Of a stretch of DNA of 64,000 nt, positions 20,766-28,658 are shown in pieces (the first letter of the stretch is position 1; every line of letters starts with the position of its first letter). Source of the DNA: a virus; IMG/VR virus record IMGVR_UViG_3300032083_001406, positions 1 through 64,000 of that record; one strand, 5' to 3'. Position numbers and translations under genes: made by a program. The notes under the pieces were generated by a model. It searched no databases and was not told the DNA's origin. It saw only the letters and a list, made by a program, of their open reading frames with translations.

Positions 20766-21497
20766 ATGGTAAAAACATGGACAACAGAAGAAAAAGCATT
20801 TTTAACAATGCACTTGAATAAGAAGCCTAAACAAATTGTGAAGAGATTTCACACTAAGTTTGGAGAAGATAGAACATATCAATCTATATACGGTATGGTT
20901 AATACCCTAAGAAAGAATGTTCTTAAACAACCACTAAAGAAGAATAGTATGAAGGTTACAATTGAGAAACCAGTTAAGACTAGAAAGCCTAGAAAAACAG
21001 GCTATTCCTCAAAAAGATGGACTAAGAATGAAGATAACTACCTTAGTGAAATATCTTCTTTAGATGAGTTAAAAACAGCATCTAAACAAATGGGCAGGTC
21101 TTTAACAGCACTAAAGAATAGATTCTATGGAAAAGGATATTCATTCAAGAAGAATGAATTGAAGCAACAGTCAAACTCTGTTGATAGAAAGAAATCTAAT
21201 CTAAAATTAGCGGCCGATAAGTTGGCTCAATTACTAGAACAAAAGAAAGAAGATATTAATGTTCTTAGAAATAAGAACTCTTTGTTAGAAGCAAAATGTT
21301 TAACTCTAACTCAAGAGATTGAAAGGATGAATCAATCTTGGGCTAAGAAGTTTGAAGAATATACTATTGAAGTAGACCAGATTACTAGGCAAAAGATTGC
21401 AGAAGCAAGAAAGGAAAGACTCTCATGGAGAGAGCGTCGTAAAATAAAGAAAGCGAGCAAACTACAAAAGAAATTAGATAAACTAAATGGTGAATAA
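20766..21497 (+). CDS. Myb/SANT-like DNA-binding protein with coiled coil (243 aa)
   Basis: Start at 20766 follows AAGGAGATGAAAAAT. Two tandem three-helix units: KTWTTEEKAFLTMHL...YQSIYGMVNTLRKN and KRWTKNEDNYLSEIS...LTALKNRFYGKGYS. Both have the W...E(E/D)..L pattern of SANT/Myb or GcrA-like modules. A long basic coiled coil follows (KLAQLLEQKKEDINVLRNKN onward) and the end is very Lys-rich. Probably a dimeric DNA-binding regulator. It sits between the E1-like and JAMM genes; a link to that pathway is unproven. Confidence 0.7.
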   Translation: MVKTWTTEEKAFLTMHLNKKPKQIVKRFHTKFGEDRTYQSIYGMVNTLRKNVLKQPLKKNSMKVTIEKPVKTRKPRKTGYSSKRWTKNEDNYLSEISSLDELKTASKQMGRSLTALKNRFYGKGYSFKKNELKQQSNSVDRKKSNLKLAADKLAQLLEQKKEDINVLRNKNSLLEAKCLTLTQEIERMNQSWAKKFEEYTIEVDQITRQKIAEARKERLSWRERRKIKKASKLQKKLDKLNGE

Positions 21498-21499
21498 AT

Positions 21500-22069
21500 A
21501 TGATAACATACGAAGAAGAAATGAAAAACAGACGAGCCTATGTGAAATTCAGTCTTGAAGATACTTGGGCTAGACGACAACTATGGGAAAATAAAGAAAC
21601 TAACCTTGAGTCTTTTGCTCAACAGCCTTTCTTTGATGCTATTTGGGAAATGTCTACTAGAATTCTACCTAATCTTGAAGTACAAGTAGTTATTGATGAT
21701 AATGACAATTGTTTCGTATCATCGGGTTCAAGTGGTTTTGTCTCTTTTATGCAAGACCCAGTAGGAATGAAATTACCTATTAAATGTTGGATTCATACTC
21801 ATCCATTTGGTCGTGCTTATTTTAGCGGAACTGATTGGAATACTGTCAATATTTGGCAAAAGAATATGAAAGAAGCATATGTACTTGGTGGATATGAACA
21901 CTTTGGATTTTGGCAGAATACCGACCCTAATGTTCTAGTTATTCAAGAAAGTAATTTAGGTGAACAACATATTCAACATCAATTTGAAAAAAAATGTTCA
22001 TGTTGGACTGATTCGGGAACACCTCCCGTTGAATGGATTTGTGAGAATTGTCAGGAGGAAGAAGAATGA
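21500..22069 (+). CDS. JAMM/MPN+ metalloprotease with C-terminal zinc knuckles (189 aa)
   Basis: Zinc peptidases of this family cleave after the C-terminal glycine of ubiquitin-like proteins. The motif H99-x-H101-P-x6-S109-x-x-D112 (WIHTHPFGRAYFSGTD) is complete, and a Glu upstream (candidate Glu50) could be the catalytic acid. Cys166, Cys168, Cys181 and Cys184 form an extra C-terminal zinc site, ending in a four-Glu tail. In this operon it could remove His-Tyr from the ubiquitin-like protein at 14950 or cut conjugates. Phage tail-assembly JAB proteins are a second possibility, but this gene is in the early operon. Confidence 0.85.
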   Translation: MITYEEEMKNRRAYVKFSLEDTWARRQLWENKETNLESFAQQPFFDAIWEMSTRILPNLEVQVVIDDNDNCFVSSGSSGFVSFMQDPVGMKLPIKCWIHTHPFGRAYFSGTDWNTVNIWQKNMKEAYVLGGYEHFGFWQNTDPNVLVIQESNLGEQHIQHQFEKKCSCWTDSGTPPVEWICENCQEEEE

Positions 22070-22353
22070 ATACTAAACAAAATTTTAGAACAATTAAGAA
22101 TGGGCATTCTTGGGCATATAAACGGCAAGAAATAGCATTCCCAAAAGATGATTTAACTGTTACTGAAAGAACTCAACGCCATAAGTCTAATCATCCTAAT
22201 GATAAGAACGAAAGAAAGGTTAAAGGGATAACTTGGTCTAAAAGAACTCAAAGAGATAAGGACTTGGATGAGTTTCATAAGAATCATATTTGGACTTATA
22301 CGGATAGAACCATGAAAAAGAAGTGGGTATTTATAGGAAGTGAAGAAGAATGA
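22066..22353 (+). CDS. Basic small protein (95 aa), EEE terminus
   Basis: Start at 22066 (MNTKQNFRTIKNG) overlaps the JAMM stop through ATGA. Very Lys/Arg-rich with repeated RTQR-like motifs, followed by an acidic end (IGSEEE). Probably binds nucleic acid or is disordered. No family recognised. Confidence 0.6.
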   Translation: MNTKQNFRTIKNGHSWAYKRQEIAFPKDDLTVTERTQRHKSNHPNDKNERKVKGITWSKRTQRDKDLDEFHKNHIWTYTDRTMKKKWVFIGSEEE

Positions 22354-22532
22354 GAACATTAAATATACATACATTAAAAGAAAGTTTGAAAACTAAACCT
22401 AGAGAATCTCTGTTAAGAATAACACTTATTATTCTCGACGAATATGAAAAGGCTCTTGATATGTTAGATGAACTTTATGGTAAGATTGATGAAATGTCCA
22501 ACATTGTAACTTCATTGGAGGAAGAAGAATGA
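22350..22532 (+). CDS. Coiled-coil small protein (60 aa)
   Basis: Begins MRTLNIHTLKESLK. Predicted helix throughout the second half with heptads (EYEKALDMLDELYGKIDEM), ending SLEEEE. Coupled to both neighbours by ATGA overlaps. Function unknown. Confidence 0.6.
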   Translation: MRTLNIHTLKESLKTKPRESLLRITLIILDEYEKALDMLDELYGKIDEMSNIVTSLEEEE

Positions 22533-22690
22533 AGTGTTTAATTTGTAAAGAAGTTCGAGGAAATAGAATAGCAGTAATCTCTTGTTCTGGTAAAAGCGTT
22601 TGTATGAAATGTCTCCCAGAAGTAATTGATTCTTTTCTCTATTTAAGAGAATGGTCTAAAGGAATGAAAAAGAAATATAAGGAGGACTAA
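22529..22690 (+). CDS. Zinc-binding microprotein (53 aa)
   Basis: CLIC at residues 3-6, a Cys in SCSGK, and CMKC near residue 31 form a zinc ribbon; a basic helix follows (REWSKGMKKKYKED). Located directly upstream of the co-chaperonin gene. Function unknown. Confidence 0.6.
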   Translation: MKCLICKEVRGNRIAVISCSGKSVCMKCLPEVIDSFLYLREWSKGMKKKYKED

Positions 22691-22692
22691 CT

Positions 22693-22911
22693 ATGAAAGC
22701 AATTGGTAATTATATTATTGTGCAACAATATGAAGAACGAGTTAATGGAATACTTGTCAAAGAAAATAATGTAGGTATTGTTGTAGATGGTGCTAATGAG
22801 CATGGGTCTTTAGTAGGAAAGAAAGTAATCTTTTCTACAATGAAACATATTGAAGAATACGGTGAATATAAGTTTATTCATAAGGATTATGTTTTGGCGG
22901 TGATTGAATGA
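22693..22911 (+). CDS. GroES-like co-chaperonin (72 aa, shortened)
   Basis: Caps the chaperonin cavity during folding. IGNYIIVQQYEERVNGILV corresponds to the first strand and mobile loop of GroES, with ILV in place of the usual IVL contact. VGIVVDGAN, VGKKVIFS and YKFIHKDYVLAVIE match the remaining barrel strands and the conserved end. It is about 20 residues shorter than bacterial GroES, the roof hairpin probably being lost. GGAGGACTAACT precedes the start, and the gene overlaps the GroEL-like gene by ATGA, as in a groESL operon. Confidence 0.8.
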   Translation: MKAIGNYIIVQQYEERVNGILVKENNVGIVVDGANEHGSLVGKKVIFSTMKHIEEYGEYKFIHKDYVLAVIE

Positions 22912-24422
22912 TATTATTTGGAGATGAAGTAAAAAAGAAATTAATGGAAGGAATAAATCTTGTAGCAGATACAGTTAAACCAACTTTGGGGCCACAGGCT
23001 AAAACTGTTATTTTACAGGGTAATCCTCCAGTTGTAATTAATGATGGAGTAACTATTACTAAGTACGTTAATAACGATGACCCATTCATTCAGATGGGAA
23101 TTCAGTTAGTACAGGATATTGCTTCAAAGGCTCAAGATACTTCTGGTGATGGAACTACTACTGCTTGCGTTTTAGCACAAGCATTATGTAATAATATTCT
23201 AGAACTAGAAGAACTTTATAATCTACATCAACTTAAGTTAGAACTATTAACTGCTTCAATGAAAGTAACTAGATTCTTAAAAGAAAAGGCTACTGAAATT
23301 GATGAAGATAATGTATATGATATTGCTATGATTGCTTCTAACAATGATGCTGATATGGCTTCTATTATTAGTGAAGCAGTAAAGACTGTTGGTAAAGAAG
23401 GCATTGTTGCTTTAGAAGAATCTAAATCTAACAAGACTTATCTTGAAGTAAAGGAAGGTATTGAACTTGATGAAGGATATTTAAGTCATCTTATGGCTAA
23501 TACTGAAAACGGTGAAACAGTATTCGAGAATCCTTTGATATTTATGTCAAATCTTTCTATACGAAACTTTCAAGATATACTTCCAGTATTAGAAATATCT
23601 TCTGCACAAAGCAGACCTCTTCTAATTATGTGTAAAGGAATGGAAGGTTCAGCATTGAATAATTTAATTGCTAATGTAATGGCAAATACAATTCAATGTG
23701 CGGCTATTCTTGCACCTAACTTTGGTGATGCTCAAATTGATGAATTGGGAGATATTTGTTCTCTAGTTGGTGGTAAAGTATTAACTGCTGAATCTAAGGA
23801 TGACCCACAGTTAGTTTCATTAACAGAACTAGGAAGTTGTTCAAAGGTTATGGTGTCGAAAGAGAAAACTATTCTGATTGGCGGAGAAGGTAATACAGAC
23901 GGTAAAATCGCTCAACTGCGTGGAACTATCGAAGAAGCAAAAGGTATGGATAGAGCAAGGCTCAAGCGTCGTTTAGCACGATTAGCAGGTGGAGTCGCCG
24001 TTATTCATGTTGGTGCAGGTTCAACCGTTGAACTTAGAGAAACTAAGGAAAGATTAGATGATGCCCTAAATGCAACTAAATCTGCATTAAAGGGAGGAAT
24101 TATTATTGGTGGCGGTAAGTCATTGTATAATGCACGTAAGGCTCTTGACTTAGAAGTAACTGGAGATTATCTAGTTTACAAATCATTAACTGCTCCTTTT
24201 ATGACATTAGTAAATAATGCAGGTTTGGATTTAGAAAGATATACAGTATCAGTAGATGACGAATATGATATGGGAATTGATATGGTTTCTGGTAATGAAG
24301 TTAATTTAAGGGAAGCAGGTATCTTTGACCCATTGTTAGTTACACTAGGCAGTTTCGATGCGGCTATGTCTATTGCTAATCTTTTCCTAACTACTGATGT
24401 TGCAGTATTATCGGGTGAATAA
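22908..24422 (+). CDS. Group I chaperonin, GroEL-like (504 aa)
   Basis: ATP-driven protein-folding ring, probably serving capsid or replication proteins. Equatorial motifs TLGPQAKTV, NDGVTI, DTSGDGTTTA (with the catalytic Asp) and DDALNATK (with the second catalytic Asp) are intact, as is the GGIIIGGG segment. The apical domain is more diverged. It is about 40 residues shorter than GroEL and lacks the GGM tail. Group I rather than thermosome-type, consistent with Marine Group II hosts, which carry GroEL; that link is family knowledge. Confidence 0.92.
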   Translation: MILFGDEVKKKLMEGINLVADTVKPTLGPQAKTVILQGNPPVVINDGVTITKYVNNDDPFIQMGIQLVQDIASKAQDTSGDGTTTACVLAQALCNNILELEELYNLHQLKLELLTASMKVTRFLKEKATEIDEDNVYDIAMIASNNDADMASIISEAVKTVGKEGIVALEESKSNKTYLEVKEGIELDEGYLSHLMANTENGETVFENPLIFMSNLSIRNFQDILPVLEISSAQSRPLLIMCKGMEGSALNNLIANVMANTIQCAAILAPNFGDAQIDELGDICSLVGGKVLTAESKDDPQLVSLTELGSCSKVMVSKEKTILIGGEGNTDGKIAQLRGTIEEAKGMDRARLKRRLARLAGGVAVIHVGAGSTVELRETKERLDDALNATKSALKGGIIIGGGKSLYNARKALDLEVTGDYLVYKSLTAPFMTLVNNAGLDLERYTVSVDDEYDMGIDMVSGNEVNLREAGIFDPLLVTLGSFDAAMSIANLFLTTDVAVLSGE

Positions 24423-24424
24423 GT

Positions 24425-24547
24425 ATGGAAGATAGACTAATAAATGTATGTGCTGATGCTATTACACTTCTTCATGTTCTAGGTCATCCTGATATAGCAA
24501 ACACATTACAAAAGAGAATTAATAAGATAATGGGGCTGAATCAATGA
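24425..24547 (+). CDS. Helical microprotein (40 aa)
   Basis: Begins MEDRLINVCADAITLLHVLG two bases after the chaperonin stop. Predicted as two short helices. ATGA overlap with the next gene supports translation. Function unknown. Confidence 0.5.
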   Translation: MEDRLINVCADAITLLHVLGHPDIANTLQKRINKIMGLNQ

Positions 24548-24945
24548 AGGAAAGAGCAATTACTGTTACATTACCTGCACCACATAAAGCACAAATAAAA
24601 TGTCCTATTTGTAAAGGAAACAAATGTATTGTCTGTAATATGACAGGTTCATTAAAGATTGATGTTGCACCAAAGATTCCAATTCAAAGAGCACATATTA
24701 TTAAATATGTTTTTGAGAATATGCATTCTGTTGCAAATGAATTAACTCTTAAGTATGGGCTTGTTCCAGAAATAGGAACTAAAGAAGTATTAGAAATTAA
24801 TGGTGGTCAATTTGAAATAGTACAGGTATCATCTTTGGGTGGTTCTTGTTGGATTGTTAATCGACTAGATGAATTAGACACGCCAAGATATTTTACCTCA
24901 ATAAAAGAATTGAATAAATTTAAGGAGGGATGGATGCTTGAGTGA
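24544..24945 (+). CDS. Zinc-finger protein (133 aa)
   Basis: CPICKGNKCIVCNMTG near residues 20-35 gives CxxC...CxxC knuckles with DnaJ-like glycines. A mixed alpha/beta domain follows (IIKYVFENMHSVANEL, QFEIVQVSSLGGSCWIV). No enzyme family is recognised; possibly a chaperonin- or DNA-linked adaptor given its position. Confidence 0.65.
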   Translation: MKERAITVTLPAPHKAQIKCPICKGNKCIVCNMTGSLKIDVAPKIPIQRAHIIKYVFENMHSVANELTLKYGLVPEIGTKEVLEINGGQFEIVQVSSLGGSCWIVNRLDELDTPRYFTSIKELNKFKEGWMLE

Positions 24946-25147
24946 TGAATTTGATACAATAGGTAGAATTGTTAGAGATACTAACAATGAAATCTTAGTT
25001 AAGAAAGGAACCTACTGGAATGTAGAAGTCCTAGATATTAGGTGGTTTAGTAATGATAAGCCTAGCCGAAAAGGTATTCGTATGAATATGAAAGAAGCAA
25101 AATTACTATATGATTTTTTAAGGAGAGAGTTTAATGAAGAGAACTAG
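24938..25147 (+). CDS. Small protein (69 aa), TTG start
   Basis: No in-frame ATG at the beginning. TTG at 24938 lies seven bases after GGAGGGATGG, so a TTG start is strongly indicated. Beta-rich first part and a helical end (MKEAKLLYDFLRREF), a layout echoed by the 89-residue product at 32381 (WLKMHFNTKEARYICDKL). The two may be distant relatives. Function unknown. Confidence 0.6.
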   Translation: MSDEFDTIGRIVRDTNNEILVKKGTYWNVEVLDIRWFSNDKPSRKGIRMNMKEAKLLYDFLRREFNEEN

Positions 25148-25424
25148 AATAAGTGAAGTACAAGCAAAGAATGCTTTAAGAAAGGCTAATCCCGATAGAC
25201 AATATTCTTATGGGTCAGTCCCTAAGTTTATGACTTTCTCTGGTAGATTAGTTGATTTATTTGCTTTTCATGTAGAAAGGAGAATGAAAAAACCTGCGAA
25301 TAGTGGAAGAGGTTGTAGAGTTCCACCTGAACATATTGAAATATGTTTTGCAGAATTACAATCAAAGATATATGAACTTATATTACAAACAGAAAAAAAC
25401 TTATACGGAGATGAAGAAGAATGA
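25134..25424 (+). CDS. Small basic protein (96 aa), histone-like helices, GDEEE terminus
   Basis: Begins MKRTRISEVQAKNALRKANP. A basic N-terminal helix, a long central helix (SGRLVDLFAFHVERRMKK) and a third helix (IEICFAELQSKIYELILQ) are visible, recalling a histone-fold-like arrangement, but this is weak. It ends NLYGDEEE, whose codons double as the ribosome-binding stretch for the next gene. Confidence 0.6.
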   Translation: MKRTRISEVQAKNALRKANPDRQYSYGSVPKFMTFSGRLVDLFAFHVERRMKKPANSGRGCRVPPEHIEICFAELQSKIYELILQTEKNLYGDEEE

Positions 25425-25792
25425 ATTTTAATAAACTATATTTAATAGCAAATGATGATAAGAAGTTTGCCGCATGGTGCAAAGAAAAAAGAAAGAAACT
25501 AACTGGAGAATTGCAGACTGAATTTTTCAATAACCATGTTCAAGATATAAGATATGGGAATTATTTTGCTAGGGCTACATTTATTTGCTATTGGGAAATA
25601 CAATTAAGTACATATCTAACAAGATTAGCACCTGCTATAACTCAAGCAACTCTAATTTCTATTAGAGAAAAGTTAATTATCCAAGATAAAATGGAAGATG
25701 CAGAAGTAGTATCTTTAATGATGACTAACTTTCTAAGACTATTACAGAGGTTAGATGATGAAGAACAGAGGTTAGATGATGAACAAGAATGA
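25421..25792 (+). CDS. Helical protein (123 aa), short tandem repeat at the end
   Basis: Begins MNFNKLYLIANDDKKF. Mostly helical, basic in the first third. The C-terminus contains a small in-frame tandem duplication (QRLDDEEQRLDDE) encoded by a direct repeat of about 20 bases. No family recognised. Confidence 0.6.
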   Translation: MNFNKLYLIANDDKKFAAWCKEKRKKLTGELQTEFFNNHVQDIRYGNYFARATFICYWEIQLSTYLTRLAPAITQATLISIREKLIIQDKMEDAEVVSLMMTNFLRLLQRLDDEEQRLDDEQE

Positions 25793-26006
25793 ATGGCTCT
25801 ATTTAGCGAATGCTATGTGGAAATATGCAGAACAACACAACGGAAAACTAGGTAGCCTACTGAAAGAACTAGTAAAAACAATAAATAAAAACATGGAAGT
25901 GATTATAGATGACAATGAGACAATTAACGAGAATGATGGAAGCAAGCGAGTTTATGACTCCAACTCAAGCAGTAACATTCCTTTCGAGGGAACTGGTGAA
26001 TTTTGA
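25776..26006 (+). CDS. Small protein (76 aa) overlapping the ligase gene
   Basis: Begins MMNKNEWLYLANAMWKYA. The first 45 residues look like a real helical domain. The last 30 are Ser/Asn-rich and overlap the ligase start in another frame by 98 bases. The overlap is unusually long for this genome, so the C-terminal part may be low-constraint. Confidence 0.5.
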   Translation: MMNKNEWLYLANAMWKYAEQHNGKLGSLLKELVKTINKNMEVIIDDNETINENDGSKRVYDSNSSSNIPFEGTGEF

Positions 26007-27432
26007 AGATAAAGAAACAGTATTTAGTATTCTTTCTCTTGAGTTAGAAACTAATAATATTGGTTTAGCAAAAGCAAAGAAGTGGATGGCTAATATCTTT
26101 GACGTATTTGAAGAAGAGATTACTTCCGAATACGACTACTATGGTGATTTAGGAGAAGCAATGTATCAATTAAATAATAAAGATACTAGTAATAACTATA
26201 CAGTTAAGGGCTTTAAGAGACTACTAGAATTAGATTGTTCTAATATGACTTCATCCTCTTTCACTACTATTAGTGGTTGCGTTCAAGAAATGAATAATGT
26301 AGAACTCAAGTGGTTTGTTAGATACTGGTTAAGAACTACTAGGAATGGCATTAAAGAAGCAACACTACAAAAGGTATTGGCTAGATTTTACAATAAGAAA
26401 CTAAAGGATGTTAAAACCCATTGTAACTTTAATAAAATTAGTGATGTGGTTTCTTTCTATGAAAGAAATGTTGAACCTCCTGTTAATCTTACTTATGGTA
26501 AATTCATCAAGCCTATGCTTGCTAAAGAAATACCCACTAAAGATTGGCCTACTAACTTTGTTGTTGATTATAAGTATGATGGTAATAGATACCAGATTCA
26601 TATTGAACAAGATAAGGTTATGATTTTTAATAGGAAAGGTAAAATAGTAACTCAACAATTTCCTGATGTAGTAGAATTAGTTCAACAATATGAAGTTAAT
26701 ACTGCTATCCTTGATGGAGAAATATATCCAATTAATGAAGATGATTCTCCTGCTGAACACAAACTAATGGGAACAAGAGTACATTCAAAGAATGTTCAAG
26801 AGGCTATGGAAAGAGTTAAAGTAAAGTGGGTAATCTTTGATTGCCTCATGATTAATGGTGAAACTACTATGAACATGACTTATACTGAAAGACTAGATAA
26901 GATGAAAGACTTACCTAATCAAGCACATAGAATTACAGAAGGAGACATTATGGCATTTTATAACGATGCTATTAATGAAGGCTTTGAAGGTATCATTGTC
27001 AAAGATGCTTCATTACCCTATGAATCAAATAAGCGTAGTAAGGGTTGGGCTAAGTATAAACCACCACGAATTGATTTAGATGTTGTTATTATCTCTGCTA
27101 AATATGGAGATGGTAGAAACTCCGATAAGTTTGCTACGTTTGAAATTGCAGTTAAATCAGATAATGGATTTATGAGTATTGGTAATATTGGAAGCGGTTT
27201 TACTGATATGCAATTAGTATCATTAACTAATACTCTAAGAAAGAATGTTGAATCATTTAAGGGTGGTAAATATAGTTTCTTACCTAGAGTAGTATTAGAA
27301 ATTACTGCTGACTTAGTTACTAGAGATAGTAAAGGAAACCTTTCTCTTAGGTTTCCTAGAATGAAAAGAATAAGAGAAGATAAATTCGTAAGTGATATTA
27401 ATACGGATAAAGATATGGAGAGATTAGAATGA
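25909..27432 (+). CDS. ATP-dependent DNA ligase, archaeal type (507 aa)
   Basis: Seals nicks at Okazaki fragments. An N-terminal helical DNA-binding domain occupies about residues 1-200. The nucleotidyltransferase domain has motif I Y-K222-YDGNR with the adenylated lysine, DGEIYPIN (motif III region), VIFDCLMING, EGIIVKDA (motif IV) and KGWAKYKPP (motif V). The C-terminal OB fold ends RFPRMKRIREDK (motif VI region). Length fits archaeal LigA-type enzymes (about 550). The start is uncertain by two codons. Confidence 0.93.
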   Translation: MTMRQLTRMMEASEFMTPTQAVTFLSRELVNFEDKETVFSILSLELETNNIGLAKAKKWMANIFDVFEEEITSEYDYYGDLGEAMYQLNNKDTSNNYTVKGFKRLLELDCSNMTSSSFTTISGCVQEMNNVELKWFVRYWLRTTRNGIKEATLQKVLARFYNKKLKDVKTHCNFNKISDVVSFYERNVEPPVNLTYGKFIKPMLAKEIPTKDWPTNFVVDYKYDGNRYQIHIEQDKVMIFNRKGKIVTQQFPDVVELVQQYEVNTAILDGEIYPINEDDSPAEHKLMGTRVHSKNVQEAMERVKVKWVIFDCLMINGETTMNMTYTERLDKMKDLPNQAHRITEGDIMAFYNDAINEGFEGIIVKDASLPYESNKRSKGWAKYKPPRIDLDVVIISAKYGDGRNSDKFATFEIAVKSDNGFMSIGNIGSGFTDMQLVSLTNTLRKNVESFKGGKYSFLPRVVLEITADLVTRDSKGNLSLRFPRMKRIREDKFVSDINTDKDMERLE

Positions 27433-27824
27433 CATTCAGAACAGATTACATAGCAGATGCAAAAGGTAGGGTTTACAAAATTAAAGACTTAAATAGAAAG
27501 CAAGTGGGATTCTTTATCCAAGAACAATATCATTTTGTTCAAATGGTTAGAACTAGATTAGAAAGCCTACATGAGAGACTATTTGAAATAAGACAATCAG
27601 AAGGCAGTACTAAACCAAAAACAAATACTAATCAAAAGTTAGTCAAAGAATTGAAACTTAAGAAGTATATTGCTACATTAGATTTAGGTAAAATTAAAGA
27701 CGATTCAGTTGTTCGTGAAAATATTAGATTGAAAACAATTCTTTCTTTAGTAAAGAATGCAGTAAGTGAAGAAGCAGACCATTCTTTTATCTTAAACTTA
27801 CTAAATCAAGGAAGTGATGAGTAA
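27429..27824 (+). CDS. Helical basic protein (131 aa), unknown
   Basis: Begins MTFRTDYIADAKGRVYK. A short beta N-terminus precedes long charged helices (QMVRTRLESLHERLFEIRQ, KNAVSEEADHSF). Directly downstream of ligase by ATGA. No family recognised. Confidence 0.65.
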   Translation: MTFRTDYIADAKGRVYKIKDLNRKQVGFFIQEQYHFVQMVRTRLESLHERLFEIRQSEGSTKPKTNTNQKLVKELKLKKYIATLDLGKIKDDSVVRENIRLKTILSLVKNAVSEEADHSFILNLLNQGSDE

Positions 27825-28282
27825 TGTTTAAAGTAGGTGATATGGTATTAATAGATATGGTAACATATATTATTTCTAAAATAGAAAATGATGTTGCTCA
27901 CTTAAAAGACATAGTTAATCCTAAAGGCAGACCTAAGCAAATGAGCGTAGAATACTTACCTTACTTTGACCAAGATGGAAAATATGTAGTTCCACAAAGA
28001 AAGAAAGTAGGAAAGTTTAATGTTTCTGGAAAGATTTCTTTGAGGGCTATGGTTAAAGAATATACTGATATGCCAGTATCTAGAGACTTTATTGGATTTC
28101 TCAAACTTTGGTTAGAAGGAGCAATAGAAGATTTAGTGGTTGGTGCGGAAGATAATGCTAATAAGAAAGAACAATCTACAATTACTGCGGCTCATTTATT
28201 TTGGTGGGAAATGCATCCTTCTCAAACAACAGAAGGCTATTGGCCTAATCAAATCAAACACATGAGGGATATTAATGAATGA
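27824..28282 (+). CDS. Protein (152 aa), unknown, possible histone-like helices
   Basis: Begins MFKVGDMVLIDMVTYIISKI, a small beta barrel-like start, then a lysine-rich segment. The C-terminal helices (SRDFIGFLKLWLEGAIEDLV, AEDNANKKEQSTITAAHLFWWEM) resemble a histone-fold pattern. If real, the protein could bind DNA or the replisome. Confidence in this fold is low. Confidence 0.6.
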   Translation: MFKVGDMVLIDMVTYIISKIENDVAHLKDIVNPKGRPKQMSVEYLPYFDQDGKYVVPQRKKVGKFNVSGKISLRAMVKEYTDMPVSRDFIGFLKLWLEGAIEDLVVGAEDNANKKEQSTITAAHLFWWEMHPSQTTEGYWPNQIKHMRDINE

Positions 28283-28658
28283 AGATGAGTTTCTAGTTTT
28301 TCTAGAAGAGAATCAAGTAGCGACAGAATTTATCTTTAATACAGATAGAGAACTTTCTCAACAAGAAGCGACTGTATTTAGATTAGCAACACAGGCGTTC
28401 TTAACTTCTCAAGGTATTCTTCTTTTAGATTTTCAAGCGATGGGATATATTTATCCTGCTGATTCATCACAATTTTCATTCTTTGAGAATGATGTTGTGT
28501 ATGAATTAGATTATAGGTATATGTTTCATTTTATTATAGGGATAGATGCGAAGGAACATACATCAGTAATTAAAAGACTACTAGAATTAGGACTGGAAGA
28601 TGTTAATGTAGAACACAAATACATTGATTGCAAACTAATAGAACCGAGAGGTGAATAA
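28275..28658 (+). CDS. Protein (127 aa), unknown
   Basis: Begins MNEDEFLVFLEENQVATEF. Acidic mixed alpha/beta protein with no recognised motifs. Overlaps the previous gene by eight bases and ends one base before the next ATG. Confidence 0.6.
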   Translation: MNEDEFLVFLEENQVATEFIFNTDRELSQQEATVFRLATQAFLTSQGILLLDFQAMGYIYPADSSQFSFFENDVVYELDYRYMFHFIIGIDAKEHTSVIKRLLELGLEDVNVEHKYIDCKLIEPRGE

